From Amblyomma americanum (taxonomy: Eukaryota; Arthropoda; Arachnida; Ixodida; Ixodidae): DNA of 64,000 nt. The stretch covers positions 153,147,868 through 153,211,867 of the forward strand of contig NC_135502.1 of the NCBI RefSeq assembly GCF_052857255.1, written 5' to 3'. A program made the position numbers and the translations under genes. The notes beneath the pieces were generated by a model. It worked only from the letters and a program-made list of their open reading frames with translations. It ran no database searches and had not been told where the DNA came from. Shown piece after piece: positions 25,335-40,485 of this stretch (the stretch's first letter is position 1; each line of letters opens with the position of its first letter).

Positions 25335-28300
25335 ATGAGGTCCATAGTGGGCATGACGATCATAATCAGAATGAGGCCCATAGTAGGCACGTCGATCGTA
25401 ATCAGAATGAGGTCCATAGTGGGCATGACCATCGTAATTAGAATGATGTTCATAGTGGGCACGACGATCCTAATCAGAGCGAGATTCATAGTGGGTATGA
25501 CGATCGTAATCAGACTGAGGTCTATAGTGGGCATGACGATCGTAGTCAGAATGTTGCCCATAGTGGGCATGACGATCGTAAGCAGAATGAGGTCCATTTG
25601 GGCACGACGATCGTTATCAGAATGATGTCCATACTGGGCATGACGATCGTAATCAGAATGAGGTCCATAGTGGGCTCGACGATCGTAATCAGAGCGAGAT
25701 CCATAGTGGACACGACGATCGTAATCAGAGCGAGATCCATAGTGGGCATGACGATCGTAATCAGAATGAGGTCCATAGTGGGCACGACGATCGTAATCAG
25801 AGCAAGATCCATAGTGGGCATGACGATCGTAATCAGAATGAGGTCCATAGTGGGCATGACGATCGTAATCAGAATGCGGTCCATAGTGGGCATGACGATC
25901 GTATCAGAAAGAGGTCTATAGTGGGCACGACGATCGTAATCAGACTGTGGTCCATAGTGGGCATTACGATCGTGATCAGAATGAGGTCCATAGTGGGCAT
26001 GACGATCGTAATCAGAATGAGGTGCATACTGGGAATGACGATCGTAATCAGAATGAGGCCCATAGTGGGCTCGACGATCGTAATCAGAGCGAGATCCACA
26101 GTGGGCACGACGATCGTAATCATAATGATGTCCATAGTGGGCACGACGACCGTAGTCAGAGCGAGGTCCATAGTGGGCACGACGATCCTAATCAGAGCGA
26201 GATCCAGAGTGGGCACGACGATCGTAATCAGAGCGAGATCCATAGTGGACATGACGATCGTAATCTATATGAGGTCCATAGTGGGCATGACGATCATAAT
26301 CAGAATGAGGCCCATAGTAGGCACGTCGATTGTAATCAGAATGAGGCCCATAGTGGGCTCGACGATCGTAATAAGAGCGAGATCCATAGTGGGCACGACG
26401 ATCGTAATCAGAGCGAGATCCATAGTGGGCATGACGATCGTAATCAAAATGAGGTCCATAGTAGGCACGACGATCGTAATCAGAGCGAGATCCAGAGTGG
26501 GCACGACGATCGTAATCAGAGCGAGATCCATAGTGGACATGACGATCGTAATCTATATGAGGTCCATAGTGGGCATGACGATCATAATCAGAATGAGGCC
26601 CATAGTAGGCACGTCGATCGTAATCAGAATGAGGTCCATAGTGGGCATGACCATCGTAATCAGAATGAGGTCCATAGTGGGCAGGACGATCGCAATCAGA
26701 GCGAGATCCATAGTGGGCACGACGATCGTAATCAGAGCGAGATCCATAGTGGGCACGACGATCGTAATCAGAGCGAGATCCATAGTGGGCACGACGATCG
26801 TAATCAGAGCGAGATCCATAGTGGGCACGACAAAGGTAATCAGAATGAGGTCCATAGTAGGCACGACGATCTTACTCAAAGCGAGATCCATAGTGGGCAC
26901 GACGATCGCAATCAGAGCGAGATCCATAGTGGGCACGACGATCGTAATCAGAGCGAGATCCATAGTAGGCACGACGATTTTAATCTGAGCAAGATCCATA
27001 GTGGGCGCGACGAATGTAATCAGAATGAGGTCCATAGTAGGCACGACGATCTTACTCAGAGCGAGATCCATAGTGGGCACGACGATTGTAGTCAGAGCGA
27101 GATCCATAGTGGGCACGACGGTCGTAATCAGAGCGAGATCCACAGTGGGCACGACGATCGTAAACAGAATGAGGTCCATAATGGGCACGACGATCGTAAT
27201 CAGAGCGAGATCCATAGTGGGCACGACGATCGTAATCAGAGCGAGATCCATAGTGGGCACGACGATCGTAATCAGAGCGAGATCCATAGTGGGCACGACG
27301 AATGTAATCAGAATGAGGTCCATAGTAGGCACGACGATCTTACTCAGAGCGAGATCCATAGTGGGCACGACGATTGTAGTCAGAGCGAGATCCATAGTGG
27401 GCACGACGATCGTAATCAGAGCGAGATCCACTGTGGGCACGACGATCGTAAACAGAATGAGGTCCATAGTGGGCACGACGATCGTAATCAGAGCGAGGTC
27501 CATAGTGGGCACGACGATCGTAATCAGAGGGAGATCCATAGTGGGCACGACGACCGTAATCAGAGCGAGGTCCAATAGTGGGCACGACGATCCTAATCAG
27601 AGCGAGATCCATAGTGGGCACGACGATCGTAATCAGAGCGAGGTCCATAGTGGGCACGACGATCGTAATCAGAGCGAGATCCATAGTGGGCACGACGATC
27701 GTAATCAGAGCGAGATCCATAGCAGGCACGACGAATGTAATCAGAATGAGGTCCATAGTAGGCACGACGATCTTACTCAGAGCGAGATCCATAGTGGGCA
27801 CGACGATTGTAGTCAGAGCGAGATCCATAGTGGGCACGACGATCGTAATCAGAGCGAGATCCACAGTGGGCACGACGATCGTAAACAGAATGAGGTCCAT
27901 AGTGAGCACGATGATCGTAATCAGAATGAGGTCCATAGTGGGCACGACGATCGTAATCAGAGCGAGTTCCATAGTGGGCACGACGATCGTAATCAGAGCG
28001 AGATTCATAGAGGTCATGACGATCTTAATCAGAGCGAGATCAATAGTGGGCATGACGATCCTAATCAGAATGAGGTCCATAGTGGGCACCACGATCGTAA
28101 TCAGAGCAAGATCCATAGTGGGCACGACGATCCTGATCAGGGAGAGATCCATAGTGGGCACGACGATCGTGATCAGAGTGAGATCCATAGTGGGCACGAT
28201 GATCGTAATCAGAGCGAGATCCATATTGGGCACGACGATCGTAATCAAATGAGGTCCATAGTGGGCATGACGATTGTAATCAGAATGAGGTCCATAGTGG

Positions 28301-30626
28301 GCACGACGATCGTAATCAGAATGAGGTCCATAGTGGGCACGACGATCGTAATCAGAGCAAGATCCATTTTGGGCATGACGATCATAATCAGAATGAGGTA
28401 CATCGTGGGCATGACGATCGTAATCAGAATGAGGTCCATAGTGGGCATGACGATCGTAATCAGAATGAGGTCATAGTGGGCATGACGATCGTAATCAGAA
28501 TGAGGTCCATAGTGGGCATGACGATCGTAATCAGAATGAGGTCCGTAGTGGGCATGACGATCGTAATCATAATGAGGTCCATAGTGGGCACAACGATCGT
28601 AATCAGAATGAGGTCCATACTGGGCATGACGATTGTAATCAGATTGAGGCCCATAGTGGGCTCGACGATCGTAATCAGAGCGAGATCCATAGTGGGCAGG
28701 ACGATCGTAATCAGAGCGAGATCCATAGTGGGCATGACGATCGTAATCAGAATGAGGTCCATACTGGGCATGACGATCGTAATCAGAATGAGGTCCATAG
28801 TGGGCTCGACGATCGTAATCAGAGCGAGATCCATATTGGGCACGACGATCTTAATCAGAGCTAGATCCATAGTGCGCATGACGATCGTAATCAGAATGAG
28901 GTCCATAGTAGGCACGGCGATCGTAATCAGAGCGAGATCCATAGTGGGCACGACGATCGTAATCAGAGCGAGATCCATAGTGGGCATGACGATCGTAATC
29001 ATAATGAGGTCCATAGTGGGCACGACGATCGTAATCAGAATGAGGTCCATACTGGGCATGACGATTGTAATCAGAATGAGGCCCATAGTGGGCTCGACGA
29101 TCGTAATAAGAGCGAGATCCATAGTGGGCACGACGATCGTAATCAGAGCGAGATCCATAGTGGGCATGACGATCGTAATCAAAATGAGGTCCATAGTAGG
29201 CACGACGATCGTAATCAGCGCGAGATCCAGAGTGGGCACGACGATCGTAATCAGAGCGAGATCCATAGTGGACACGACGATCGTAATCTATATGAGGTCC
29301 ATAGTGGGCATGACGATCATAATCAGAATGAGGCCCATAGTAGGCACGTCGATCGTAATCAGAATGAGGTCCATAGTGGGCATGACCATCGTAATCAGAA
29401 TGAGGTCCATAGTGGGCACGACGATCGCAATCAGAGCGAGATCCATAGTGGGCACGACGATCGTAATCAGAGCAAGATCCATAGTGGGCACGACGATTGT
29501 AATCAGAGCGAGATCCATAGTGGGCGCGACGAATGTAATCAGAATGAGGTCCATAGTAGGCACGACGATCTTACTCAGAGCGAGATGCATAGTGGGCACG
29601 ACGATTGTAGTCAGAGCGAGATCCATAGTGGGCACGACGATCGTAATCAGAGCGAGATCCACAGTGGGCACGACGATCGTAAACAGAATGAGGTCCATAA
29701 TGGGCACGACGATCGTAATCAGAGCGAGATCCATAGTGGGCACGACGATCGTAATCAGAGCGAGATCCATAGTGGGCACGACGATCGTAATCAGAGCGAG
29801 ATTCATAGTGGGCACGACGAAGGTAATCAGAATGAGGTCCATAGTAGGCACGACGATCTTACTCAGAGCGAGATCCATAGTGGGCACGACGATTGTAGTC
29901 GTAGCGAGATCCATAGTGGGCACGACGATCGTAATCAGAGCGAGATCCACAGTGGGCACGGCGATCGTAAACAGAATGATTTTCATAGTGAGCACGATGA
30001 TCGTAATCAGAGCGAGATCCATAGTGGGCACGACGATCGTAATCAGAGCGAGATCCATAGTGGGCATGACGATCGTAATCAGATTGAGGTCCATACTGGG
30101 CATGACGATCGTAATCAGAATGAGGTCCATAGTGGGCTCGACGATCGTAATCAGACCGAGATCCATAGTTGGCTCGACGATCTTAATCAGAGCTAGATCC
30201 ATAGTGCGCATGACGATCGTAATCAGAATGAGGTCCATAGTAGGCACGACTATCGTAATCAGAGCGAGATCCAAAGTGGGCACGACGATCGTAATCAGAG
30301 CGAGATCCATAGTGGACATGACGATAGTAATCTGAATGAGGTCCATAGTGGGCATGACGATCATAATCAGAATGAGGCCCATAGTAGGCACGTCGATCGT
30401 AATCAGAATGAGGTCCATATTGGGCATGACCATCGTAATCAGAATGATGTTCATAGTGGGCACGACGATCCTAATCAGAGCGAGATTCATAGTGGGTATG
30501 ACGATCGTAATCAGACTGAGGTCTATAGTGGGCATGACGATCGTAGTCAGAATGTTGCCCATAGTGGGCATGACGATCGTAAGCAGAATGAGGTCCATTT
30601 GGGCACGACGATCGTTATCAGAATGA
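25335..30626. repeat. Relative of 10.3-15.8 kb
   Basis: The same module order P, P', Q, A cassettes, R, T, Q-like, P is present. The offset to 10.3-15.7 kb is 15,035 bp at the left end and 14,892 bp at the right end. The change of 143 bp equals four units minus one base, and the extra base is the TCCAATAG unit at 27571-27578, which the 12-kb copy lacks. At about 25,911 the unit after CGTATCAG reads AGAAAGAGG instead of AGAATGAGG. Confidence 0.83.
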
Positions 30627-32501
30627 TGTCCATACTGGGCATGACGATCGTAATCAGAATGAGGTCCATAGTGGGCTCGACGATCGTAATCAGAGCGAGA
30701 TCCATAGTGGACACGACGATCGTAATCAGAGCGAGATCCATAGTGGGCATGACGATCGTAATCAGAATGAGGTCCATAGTGGGCACGACGATCGTAATCA
30801 GAGCAAGATCCATAGTGGGCATGACGATCGTAATCAGAATGAGGTCCATAGTGGGCATGACGATCGTAATCAGAATGCGGTCTATAGTGGGCATGACGAT
30901 CGTATCAGAATGAGGTCTATAGTGGGCACGACGATCGTAATCAGACTGTGGTCCATAGTGGGCATTACGATCGTGATCAGAATGAGGTCCATAGTGGGCA
31001 TGACGATCGTAATCAGAATGAGGTGCATACTGGGAATGACGATCGTAATCAGAATGAGGCCCATAGTGGGCTCGACGATCGTAATCAGAGCGAGATCCAC
31101 AGTGGGCACGACGATCGTAATCATAATGTTGTCCATAGTGGGCACGACGACCGTAATCAGAGCGAGGTCCATAGTGGGCACGACGATCCTAATCAGAGCG
31201 AGGTCCAGAGTGGGCACGACGATCGTAATCAGAGCGAGATCCATAGTGGACATGACGATCGTAATCTATATGAGGTCCATAGTGGGCATGACGATCATAA
31301 TCAGAATGAGGCCCATAGTAGGCACGTCGATTGTAATCAGAATGAGGCCCATAGTGGGCTCGACGATCGTAATAAGAGCGAGATCCATAGTGGGCACGAC
31401 GATCGTAATCAGAGCGAGATCCATAGTGGGCATGACGATCGTAATCAAAATGAGGTCCATAGTAGGCACGACGATCGTAATCAGAGCGAGATCCAGAGTG
31501 GGCACGACGATCGTAATCAGAGCGAGATCCATAGTGGGCACGACGATCGTAATCAGAGCGAGATCCACAGTGGGCACGACGATCGTAAACAGAATGAGGT
31601 CCATAATGGGCACGACGATCGTAATCAGAGCGAGATCCATAGTGGGCACGACGATCGTAATCAGAGCGAGATCCATAGTGGGCACGACGATCGTAATCAG
31701 AGCGAGATCCATAGTGGGCACGACGAAGGTAATCAGAATGAGGTCCATAGTAGGCACGACGATCTTACTCAGAGCGAGATCCATAGTGGGCACGACGATT
31801 GTAGTCAGAGCGAGATCCATAGTGGGCACGACGATCGTAATCAGAGCGAGATCCACAGTGGGCACGGCGATCGTAAACAGAATGATTTCCATAGTGAGCA
31901 CGATGATCGTAATCAGAGCGAGATCCATAGTGGGCACGACGATCGTAATCAGAGCGAGATCCATAGTGGGCATGACGATCGTAATCAGATTGAGGTCCAT
32001 ACTGGGCATGACGATCGTAATCAGAATGAGGTCCATAGTGGGCTCGACGATCGTAATCAGAGCGAGATCCATAGTTGGCTCGACGATCTTAATCAGAGCT
32101 AGATCCATAGAGCGCATGACGATCGTAATCAGAATGAGGTCCATAGTAGGCACGACTATCGTAATCAGAGCGAGATCCAAAGTGGGCACGACGATCGTAA
32201 TCAGAGCGAGATCCATAGTGGACATGACGATAGTAATCTGAATGAGGTCCATAGTGGGCATGACGATCATAATCAGAATGAGGCCCATAGTAGGCACGTC
32301 GATCGTAATCAGAATGAGGTCCATATTAGGCATGACCATCGTAATCAGAATGATGTTCATAGTGGGCACGACGATCCTAATCAGAGCGAGATTCATAGTG
32401 GGTATGACGATCGTAATCAGACTGAGGTCTATAGTGGGCATGACGATCGTAGTCAGAATGTTGCCCATAGTGGGCATGACGATCGTAAGCAGAATGAGGT
32501 C
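30627..32501. repeat. P-anchored higher-order repeat, 1,906 bp (53 units)
   Basis: CATTTGGG to CATTTGGG (30596 to 32502) is 53 units minus two bases. The content is P', CGTATCAG (30901), Q with one CTATATGAGG mark, A cassettes, a CACGGCGATCG with GATTTCCATAG join, a T-like part and P. An identical-length copy lies at 44730-46636, offset 14,134 bp. Confidence 0.86.
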
Positions 32502-34695
32502 CATTTGGGCACGACGATCGTTATCAGAATGATGTCCATACTGGGCATGACGATCGTAATCAGAATGAGGTCCATAGTGGGCTCGACGATCGTAATCAGA
32601 GCGAGATCCATAGTGGACACGACGATCGTAATCAGAGCGAGATCCATAGTGGGCATGACGATCGTAATCAGAATGAGGTCCATAGTGGGCACGACGATCG
32701 TAATCAGAGCAAGATCCATAGTGGGCATGACGATCGTAATCAGAATGAGGTCCATAGTGGGCATGACGATCGTAATCAGAATGCGGTCCATAGTGGGCAT
32801 GACGATCGTATCAGAATGAGGTCTATAGTGGGCACGACGATCGTAATCAGACTGTGGTCCATAGTGGGCATTACGATCGTGATCAGAATGAGGTCCATAG
32901 TGGGCATGACGATCGTAATCAGAATGAGGTCCGTAGTGGGCATGACGATCGTAATCATAATGAGGTCCATAGTGGGCACAACGATCGTAATCAGAATGAG
33001 GTCCATACTGGGCATGACGATTGTAATCAGATTGAGGCCCATAGTGGGCTCGACGATCGTAATCAGAGCGAGATCCATAGTGGGCAGGACGATCGTAATC
33101 AGAGCGAGATCCATAGTGGGCATGACGATCGTAATCAGAATGAGGTCCATACTGGGCATGACGATCGTAATCAGAATGAGGTCCATAGTGGGCTCGACGA
33201 TCGTAATCAGAGCGAGATCCATAGTGGGCACGACGATCTTAATCAGAGCTAGATCCATAGTGCGCATGACGATCGTAATCAGAATGAGGTCCATAGTAGG
33301 CACGGCGATCGTAATCAGAGCGAGATCCATAGTGGGCACGACGATCGTAATCAGAGCGAGATCCATAGTGGGCATGACGATCGTAATCATAATGAGGTCC
33401 ATAGTGGGCACGACGATCGTAATCAGAATGAGGTCCATACTGGGCATGACGATTGTAATCAGAATGAGGCCCATAGTGGGCTCGACGATCGTAATAAGAG
33501 CGAGATCCATAGTGGGCACGACGATCGTAATCAGAGCGAGATCCATAGTGGGCATGACGATCGTAATCAAAATGAGGTCCATAGTAGGCACGACGATCGT
33601 AATCAGCGCGAGATCCAGAGTGGGCACGACGATCGTAATCAGAGCGAGATCCATAGTGGACATGACGATCGTAATCTATATGAGGTCCATAGTGGGCATG
33701 ACGATCATAATCAGAATGAGGCCCATAGTAGGCACGTCGATCGTAATCAGAATGAGGTCCATAGTGGGCATGACCATCGTAATCAGAATGAGGTCCATAG
33801 TGGGCACGACGATCGCAATCAGAGCGAGATCCATAGTGGGCACGACGATCGTAATCAGAGCGAGATCCATAGTGGGCACGACGATCGTAATCAGAGCGAG
33901 ATCCATAGTGGGCACGACGAAGGTAATCAGAATGAGGTCCATAGTAGGCACGACGATCTTACTCAGAGCGAGATCCATAGTGGGCACGACGATTGTAGTC
34001 AGAGCGAGATCCATAGTGGGCACGACGATCGTAATCAGAGCGAGATCCACAGTGGGCACGGCGATCGTAAACAGAATGATTTCCATAGTGAGCACGATGA
34101 TCGTAATCAGAGCGAGATCCATAGTGGGCACGACGATCGTAATCAGAGCGAGATCCATAGTGGGCATGACGATCGTAATCAGATTGAGGTCCATACTGGG
34201 CATGACGATCGTAATCAGAATGAGGTCCATAGTGGGCTCGACGATCGTAATCAGAGCGAGATCCATAGTTGGCTCGACGATCTTAATCAGAGCTAGATCC
34301 ATAGAGCGCATGACGATCGTAATCAGAATGAGGTCCATAGTAGGCACGACTATCGTAATCAGAGCGAGATCCAAAGTGGGCACGACGATCGTAATCAGAG
34401 CGAGATCCATAGTGGACATGACGATAGTAATCTGAATGAGGTCCATAGTGGGCATGACGATCATAATCAGAATGAGGCCCATAGTAGGCACGTCGATCGT
34501 AATCAGAATGAGGTCCATATTAGGCATGACCATCGTAATCAGAATGATGTTCATAGTGGGCACGACGATCCTAATCAGAGCGAGATTCATAGTGGGTATG
34601 ACGATCGTAATCAGACTGAGGTCTATAGTGGGCATGACGATCGTAGTCAGAATGTTGCCCATAGTGGGCATGACGATCGTAAGCAGAATGAGGTC
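32502..34695. repeat. P-anchored higher-order repeat, 2,194 bp (61 units), Q-to-T switch
   Basis: After CGTATCAG (32807) and the CAGACTGTGG and CATTACG units, the series leaves Q and passes straight into T units (GAGGTCCGTAGTGG near 32,925). The T module then continues in normal order, followed by Q-like CTATATGAGG, A cassettes, T-like units and P. This is a recombinant of Q and T. The next segment carries the same join. Confidence 0.86.
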
Positions 34696-37177
34696 CATTT
34701 GGGCACGACGATCGTTATCAGAATGATGTCCATACTGGGCATGACGATCGTAATCAGAATGAGGTCCATAGTGGGCTCGACGATCGTAATCAGAGCGAGA
34801 TCCATAGTGGACACGACGATCGTAATCAGAGCGAGATCCATAGTGGGCATGACGATCGTAATCAGAATGAGGTCCATAGTGGGCACGACGATCGTAATCA
34901 GAGCAAGATCCATAGTGGGCATGACGATCGTAATCAGAATGAGGTCCATAGTGGGCATGACGATCGTAATCAGAATGCGGTCCATAGTGGGCATGACGAT
35001 CGTATCAGAATGAGGTCTATAGTGGGCACGACGATCGTAATCAGACTGTGGTCCATAGTGGGCATTACGATCGTGATCAGAATGAGGTCCATAGTGGGCA
35101 TGACGATCGTAATCAGAATGAGGTCCGTAGTGGGCATGACGATCGTAATCATAATGAGGTCCATAGTGGGCACAACGATCGTAATCAGAATGAGGTCCAT
35201 ACTGGGCATGACGATTGTAATCAGATTGAGGCCCATAGTGGGCTCGACGATCGTAATCAGAGCGAGATCCATAGTGGGCAGGACGATCGTAATCAGAGCG
35301 AGATCCATAGTGGGCATGACGATCGTAATCAGAATGAGGTCCATACTGGGCATGACGATCGTAATCAGAATGAGGTCCATAGTGGGCTCGACGATCGTAA
35401 TCAGAGCGAGATCCATAGTGGGCACGACGATCTTAATCAGAGCTAGATCCATAGTGCGCATGACGATCGTAATCAGAATGAGGTCCATAGTAGGCACGGC
35501 GATCGTAATCAGAGCGAGATCCATAGTGGGCACGACGATCGTAATCAGAGCGAGATCCATAGTGGGCATGACGATCGTAATCATAATGAGGTCCATAGTG
35601 GGCACGACGATCGTAATCAGAATGAGGTCCATACTGGGCATGACGATTGTAATCAGAATGAGGCCCATAGTGGGCTCGACGATCGTAATAAGAGCGAGAT
35701 CCATAGTGGGCACGACGATCGTAATCAGAGCGAGATCCATAGTGGGCATGACGATCGTAATCAAAATGAGGTCCATAGTAGGCACGACGATCGTAATCAG
35801 CGCGAGATCCAGAGTGGGCACGACGATCGTAATCAGAGCGAGATCCATAGTGGACATGACGATCGTAATCTATATGAGGTCCATAGTGGGCATGACGATC
35901 ATAATCAGAATGAGGCCCATAGTAGGCACGTCGATCGTAATCAGAATGAGGTCCATAGTGGGCATGACCATCGTAATCAGAATGAGGTCCATAGTGGGCA
36001 CGACGATCGCAATCAGAGCGAGATCCATAGTGGGCACGACGATCGTAATCAGAGCAAGATCCATAGTGGGCACGACGATTGTAATCAGAGCGAGATCCAT
36101 AGTGGGCGCGACGAATGTAATCAGAATGAGGTCCATAGTAGGCACGACGATCTTACTCAGAGCGAGATGCATAGTGGGCACGACGATTGTAGTCAGAGCG
36201 AGATCCATAGTGGGCACGACGATCGTAATCAGAGCGAGATCCACAGTGGGCACGACGATCGTAAACAGAATGAGGTCCATAATGGGCACGACGATCGTAA
36301 TCAGAGCGAGATCCATAGTGGGCACGACGATCGTAATCAGAGCGAGATCCATAGTGGGCACGACGATCGTAATCAGAGCGAGATCCATAGTGGGCACGAC
36401 GAAGGTAATCAGAATGAGGTCCATAGTAGGCACGACGATCTTACTCAGAGCGAGATCCATAGTGGGCACGACGATTGTAGTCGTAGCGAGATCCATAGTG
36501 GGCACGACGATCGTAATCAGAGCGAGATCCACAGTGGGCACGGCGATCGTAAACAGAATGATTTTCATAGTGAGCACGATGATCGTAATCAGAGCGAGAT
36601 CCATAGTGGGCACGACGATCGTAATCAGAGCGAGATCCATAGTGGGCATGACGATCGTAATCAGATTGAGGTCCATACTGGGCATGACGATCGTAATCAG
36701 AATGAGGTCCATAGTGGGCTCGACGATCGTAATCAGAGCGAGATCCATAGTTGGCTCGACGATCTTAATCAGAGCTAGATCCATAGTGCGAATGACGATC
36801 GTAATCAGAATGAGGTCCATAGTAGGCACGACTATCGTAATCAGAGCGAGATCCAAAGTGGGCACGACGATCGTAATCAGAGCGAGATCCATAGTGGACA
36901 TGACGATAGTAATCTGAATGAGGTCCATAGTGGGCATGACGATCATAATCAGAATGAGGCCCATAGTAGGCACGTCGATCGTAATCAGAATGAGGTCCAT
37001 ATTGGGCATGACCATCGTAATCAGAATGATGTTCATAGTGGGCACGACGATCCTAATCAGAGCGAGATTCATAGTGGGTATGACGATCGTAATCAGACTG
37101 AGGTCTATAGTGGGCATGACGATCGTAGTCAGAATGTTGCCCATAGTGGGCATGACGATCGTAAGCAGAATGAGGTC
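34696..37177. repeat. P-anchored higher-order repeat, 2,482 bp (69 units)
   Basis: The segment starts like the preceding 2,194-bp repeat, with the same Q-to-T join near 35.12 kb. It is exactly 288 bp (8 units) longer because one more A cassette is present around 36.1-36.4 kb (the GCGCGACGAATG, CTTACTCAG and GATGCATAG series). The pair is a clear case of gain or loss of one eight-unit cassette. Confidence 0.88.
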
Positions 37178-40100
37178 CATTTGGGCACGACGATCGTTAT
37201 CAGAATGATGTCCATACTGGGCATGACGATCGTAATCAGAAAGAGGTCCATAGTGGGCTCGACGATCGTAATCAGAGCGAGATCCATAGTGGACACGACG
37301 ATCGTAATCAGAGCGAGATCCATAGTGGGCATGACGATCGTAATCAGAATGAGGTCCATAGTGGGCACGACGATCGTAATCAGAGCAAGATCCATAGTGG
37401 GCATGACGATCGTAATCAGAATGAGGTCCATAGTGGGCATGACGATCGTAATCAGAATGCGGTCTATAGTGGGCATGACGATCGTATCAGAATGAGGTCT
37501 ATAGTGGGCACGACGATCGTAATCAGACTGTGGTCCATAGTGGGCATTACGATCGTGATCAGAATGAGGTCCATAGTGGGCATGACGATCGTAATCAGAA
37601 TGAGGTGCATACTGGGAATGACGATCGTAATCAGAATGAGGCCCATAGTGGGCTCGACGATCGTAATCAGAGCGAGATCCACAGTGGGCACGACGATCGT
37701 AATCATAATGTTGTCCATAGTGGGCACGACGACCGTAATCAGAGCGAGGTCCATAGTGGGCACGACGATCCTAATCAGAGCGAGATCCAGAGTGGGCACG
37801 ACGATCGTAATCAGAGCGAGATCCATAGTGGACATGACGATCGTAATCTATATGAGGTCCATAGTGGGCATGACGATCATAATCAGAATGAGGCCCATAG
37901 TAGGCACGTCGATTGTAATCAGAATGAGGCCCATAGTGGGCTCGACGATCGTAATAAGAGCGAGATCCATAGTGGGCACGACGATCGTAATCAGAGCGAG
38001 TTCCATAGTGGGCACGACGATCGTAATCAGAGCGAGATTCATAGAGGTCATGACGATCTTAATCAGAGCGAGATCAATAGTGGGCATGACGATCCTAATC
38101 AGAATGAGGTCCATAGTGGGCACCACGATCGTAATCAGAGCAAGATCCATAGTGGGCACGACGATCCTGATCAGGGAGAGATCCATAGTGGGCACGACGA
38201 TCGTGATCAGAGTGAGATCCATAGTGGGCACGATGATCGTAATCAGAGCGAGATCCATATTGGGCACGACGATCGTAATCAAATGAGGTCCATAGTGGGC
38301 ATGACGATTGTAATCAGAATGAGGTCCATAGTGGGCACGACGATCGTAATCAGAATGAGGTCCATAGTGGGCACGACGATCGTAATCAGAGCAAGATCCA
38401 TTTTGGGCATGACGATCATAATCAGAATGAGGTACATCGTGGGCATGACGATCGTAATCAGAATGAGGTCCATAGTGGGCATGACGATCGTAATCAGAAT
38501 GAGGTCATAGTGGGCATGACGATCGTAATCAGAATGAGGTCCATAGTGGGCATGACGATCGTAATCAGAATGAGGTCCGTAGTGGGCATGACGATCGTAA
38601 TCATAATGAGGTCCATAGTGGGCACAACGATCGTAATCAGAATGAGGTCCATACTGGGCATGACGATCGTAATCAGAATGAGGTCCATAGTGGGCTCGAC
38701 GATCGTAATCAGAGCGAGATCCATAGTGGGCACGACGATCTTAATCAGAGCTAGATCCATAGTGCGCATGACGATCGTAATCAGAATGAGGTCCATAGTA
38801 GGCACGGCGATCGTAATCAGACCGAGATCCATAGTGGGCACGACGATCGTAATCAGAGCGAGATCCATAGTGGGCATGACGATCGTAATCATAATGAGGT
38901 CCATAGTGGGCACGACGATCGTAATCAGAATGAGGTCCATACTGGGCATGACGATTGTAATCAGAATGAGGCCCATAGTGGGCTCGACGATCGTAATAAG
39001 AGCGAGATCCATAGTGGGCACGACGATCGTAATCAGAGCGAGATCCATAGTGGGCATGACGATCGTAATCAAAATGAGGTCCATAGTAGGCACGACGATC
39101 GTAATCAGCGCGAGATCCAGAGTGGGCACGACGATCGTAATCAGAGCGAGATCCATAGTGGACATGACGATCGTAATCTATATGAGGTCCATAGTGGGCA
39201 TGACGATCATAATCAGAATGAGGCCCATAGTAGGCACGTCGATCGTAATCAGAATGAGGTCCATAGTGGGCATGACCATCGTAATCAGAATGAGGTCCAT
39301 AGTGGGCACGACGATCGCAATCAGAGCGAGATCCATAGTGGGCACGACGATCGTAATCAGAGCAAGATCCATAGTGGGCACGACGATTGTAATCAGAGCG
39401 AGATCCATAGTGGGCGCGACGAATGTAATCAGAATGAGGTCCATAGTAGGCACGACGATCTTACTCAGAGCGAGATGCATAGTGGGCACGACGATTGTAG
39501 TCAGAGCGAGATCCATAGTGGGCACGACGATCGTAATCAGAGCGAGATCCACAGTGGGCACGACGATCGTAAACAGAATGAGGTCCATAATGGGCACGAC
39601 GATCGTAATCAGAGCGAGATCCATAGTGGGCACGACGATCGTAATCAGAGCGAGATCCATAGTGGGCACGACGATCGTAATCAGAGCGAGATCCATAGTG
39701 GGCACGACGAAGGTAATCAGAATGAGGTCCATAGTAGGCACGACGATCTTACTCAGAGCGAGATCCATAGTGGGCACGACGATTGTAGTCGTAGCGAGAT
39801 CCATAGTGGGCACGACGATCGTAATCAGAGCGAGATCCACAGTGGGCACGGCGATCGTAAACAGAATGATTTTCATAGTGAGCACGATGATCGTAATCAG
39901 AGCGAGATCCATAGTGGGCACGACGATCGTAATCAGAGCGAGATCCATAGTGGGCATGACGATCGTAATCAGATTGAGGTCCATACTGGGCATGACGATC
40001 GTAATCAGAATGAGGTCCATAGTGGGCTCGACGATCGTAATCAGAGCGAGATCCATAGTTGGCTCGACGATCTTAATCAGAGCTAGATCCATAGTGCGCA

Positions 40101-40485
40101 TGACGATCGTAATCAGAATGAGGTCCATAGTAGGCACGACTATCGTAATCAGAGCGAGATCCAAAGTGGGCACGACGATCGTAATCAGAGCGAGATCCAT
40201 AGTGGACATGACGATAGTAATCTGAATGAGGTCCATAGTGGGCATGACGATCATAATCAGAATGAGGCCCATAGTAGGCACGTCGATCGTAATCAGAATG
40301 AGGTCCATATTGGGCATGACCATCGTAATCAGAATGATGTTCATAGTGGGCACGACGATCCTAATCAGAGCGAGATTCATAGTGGGTATGACGATCGTAA
40401 TCAGACTGAGGTCTATAGTGGGCATGACGATCGTAGTCAGAATGTTGCCCATAGTGGGCATGACGATCGTAAGCAGAATGAGGTC
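37178..40485. repeat. P-anchored higher-order repeat, 3,308 bp (92 units)
   Basis: The content is P', CGTATCAG (37483), a Q part that jumps into an R module near 38.0 kb, CAAATG (38280), B units, GAGGTCATAG (38501-38510), T, Q-like, A cassettes, T-like and P. The T module lacks four units (144 bp) present at 13.6-13.9 kb: after CATACTGGGC it goes directly to the next B unit. The length is 92 x 36 minus 4, matching four 35-bp units. Confidence 0.86.
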
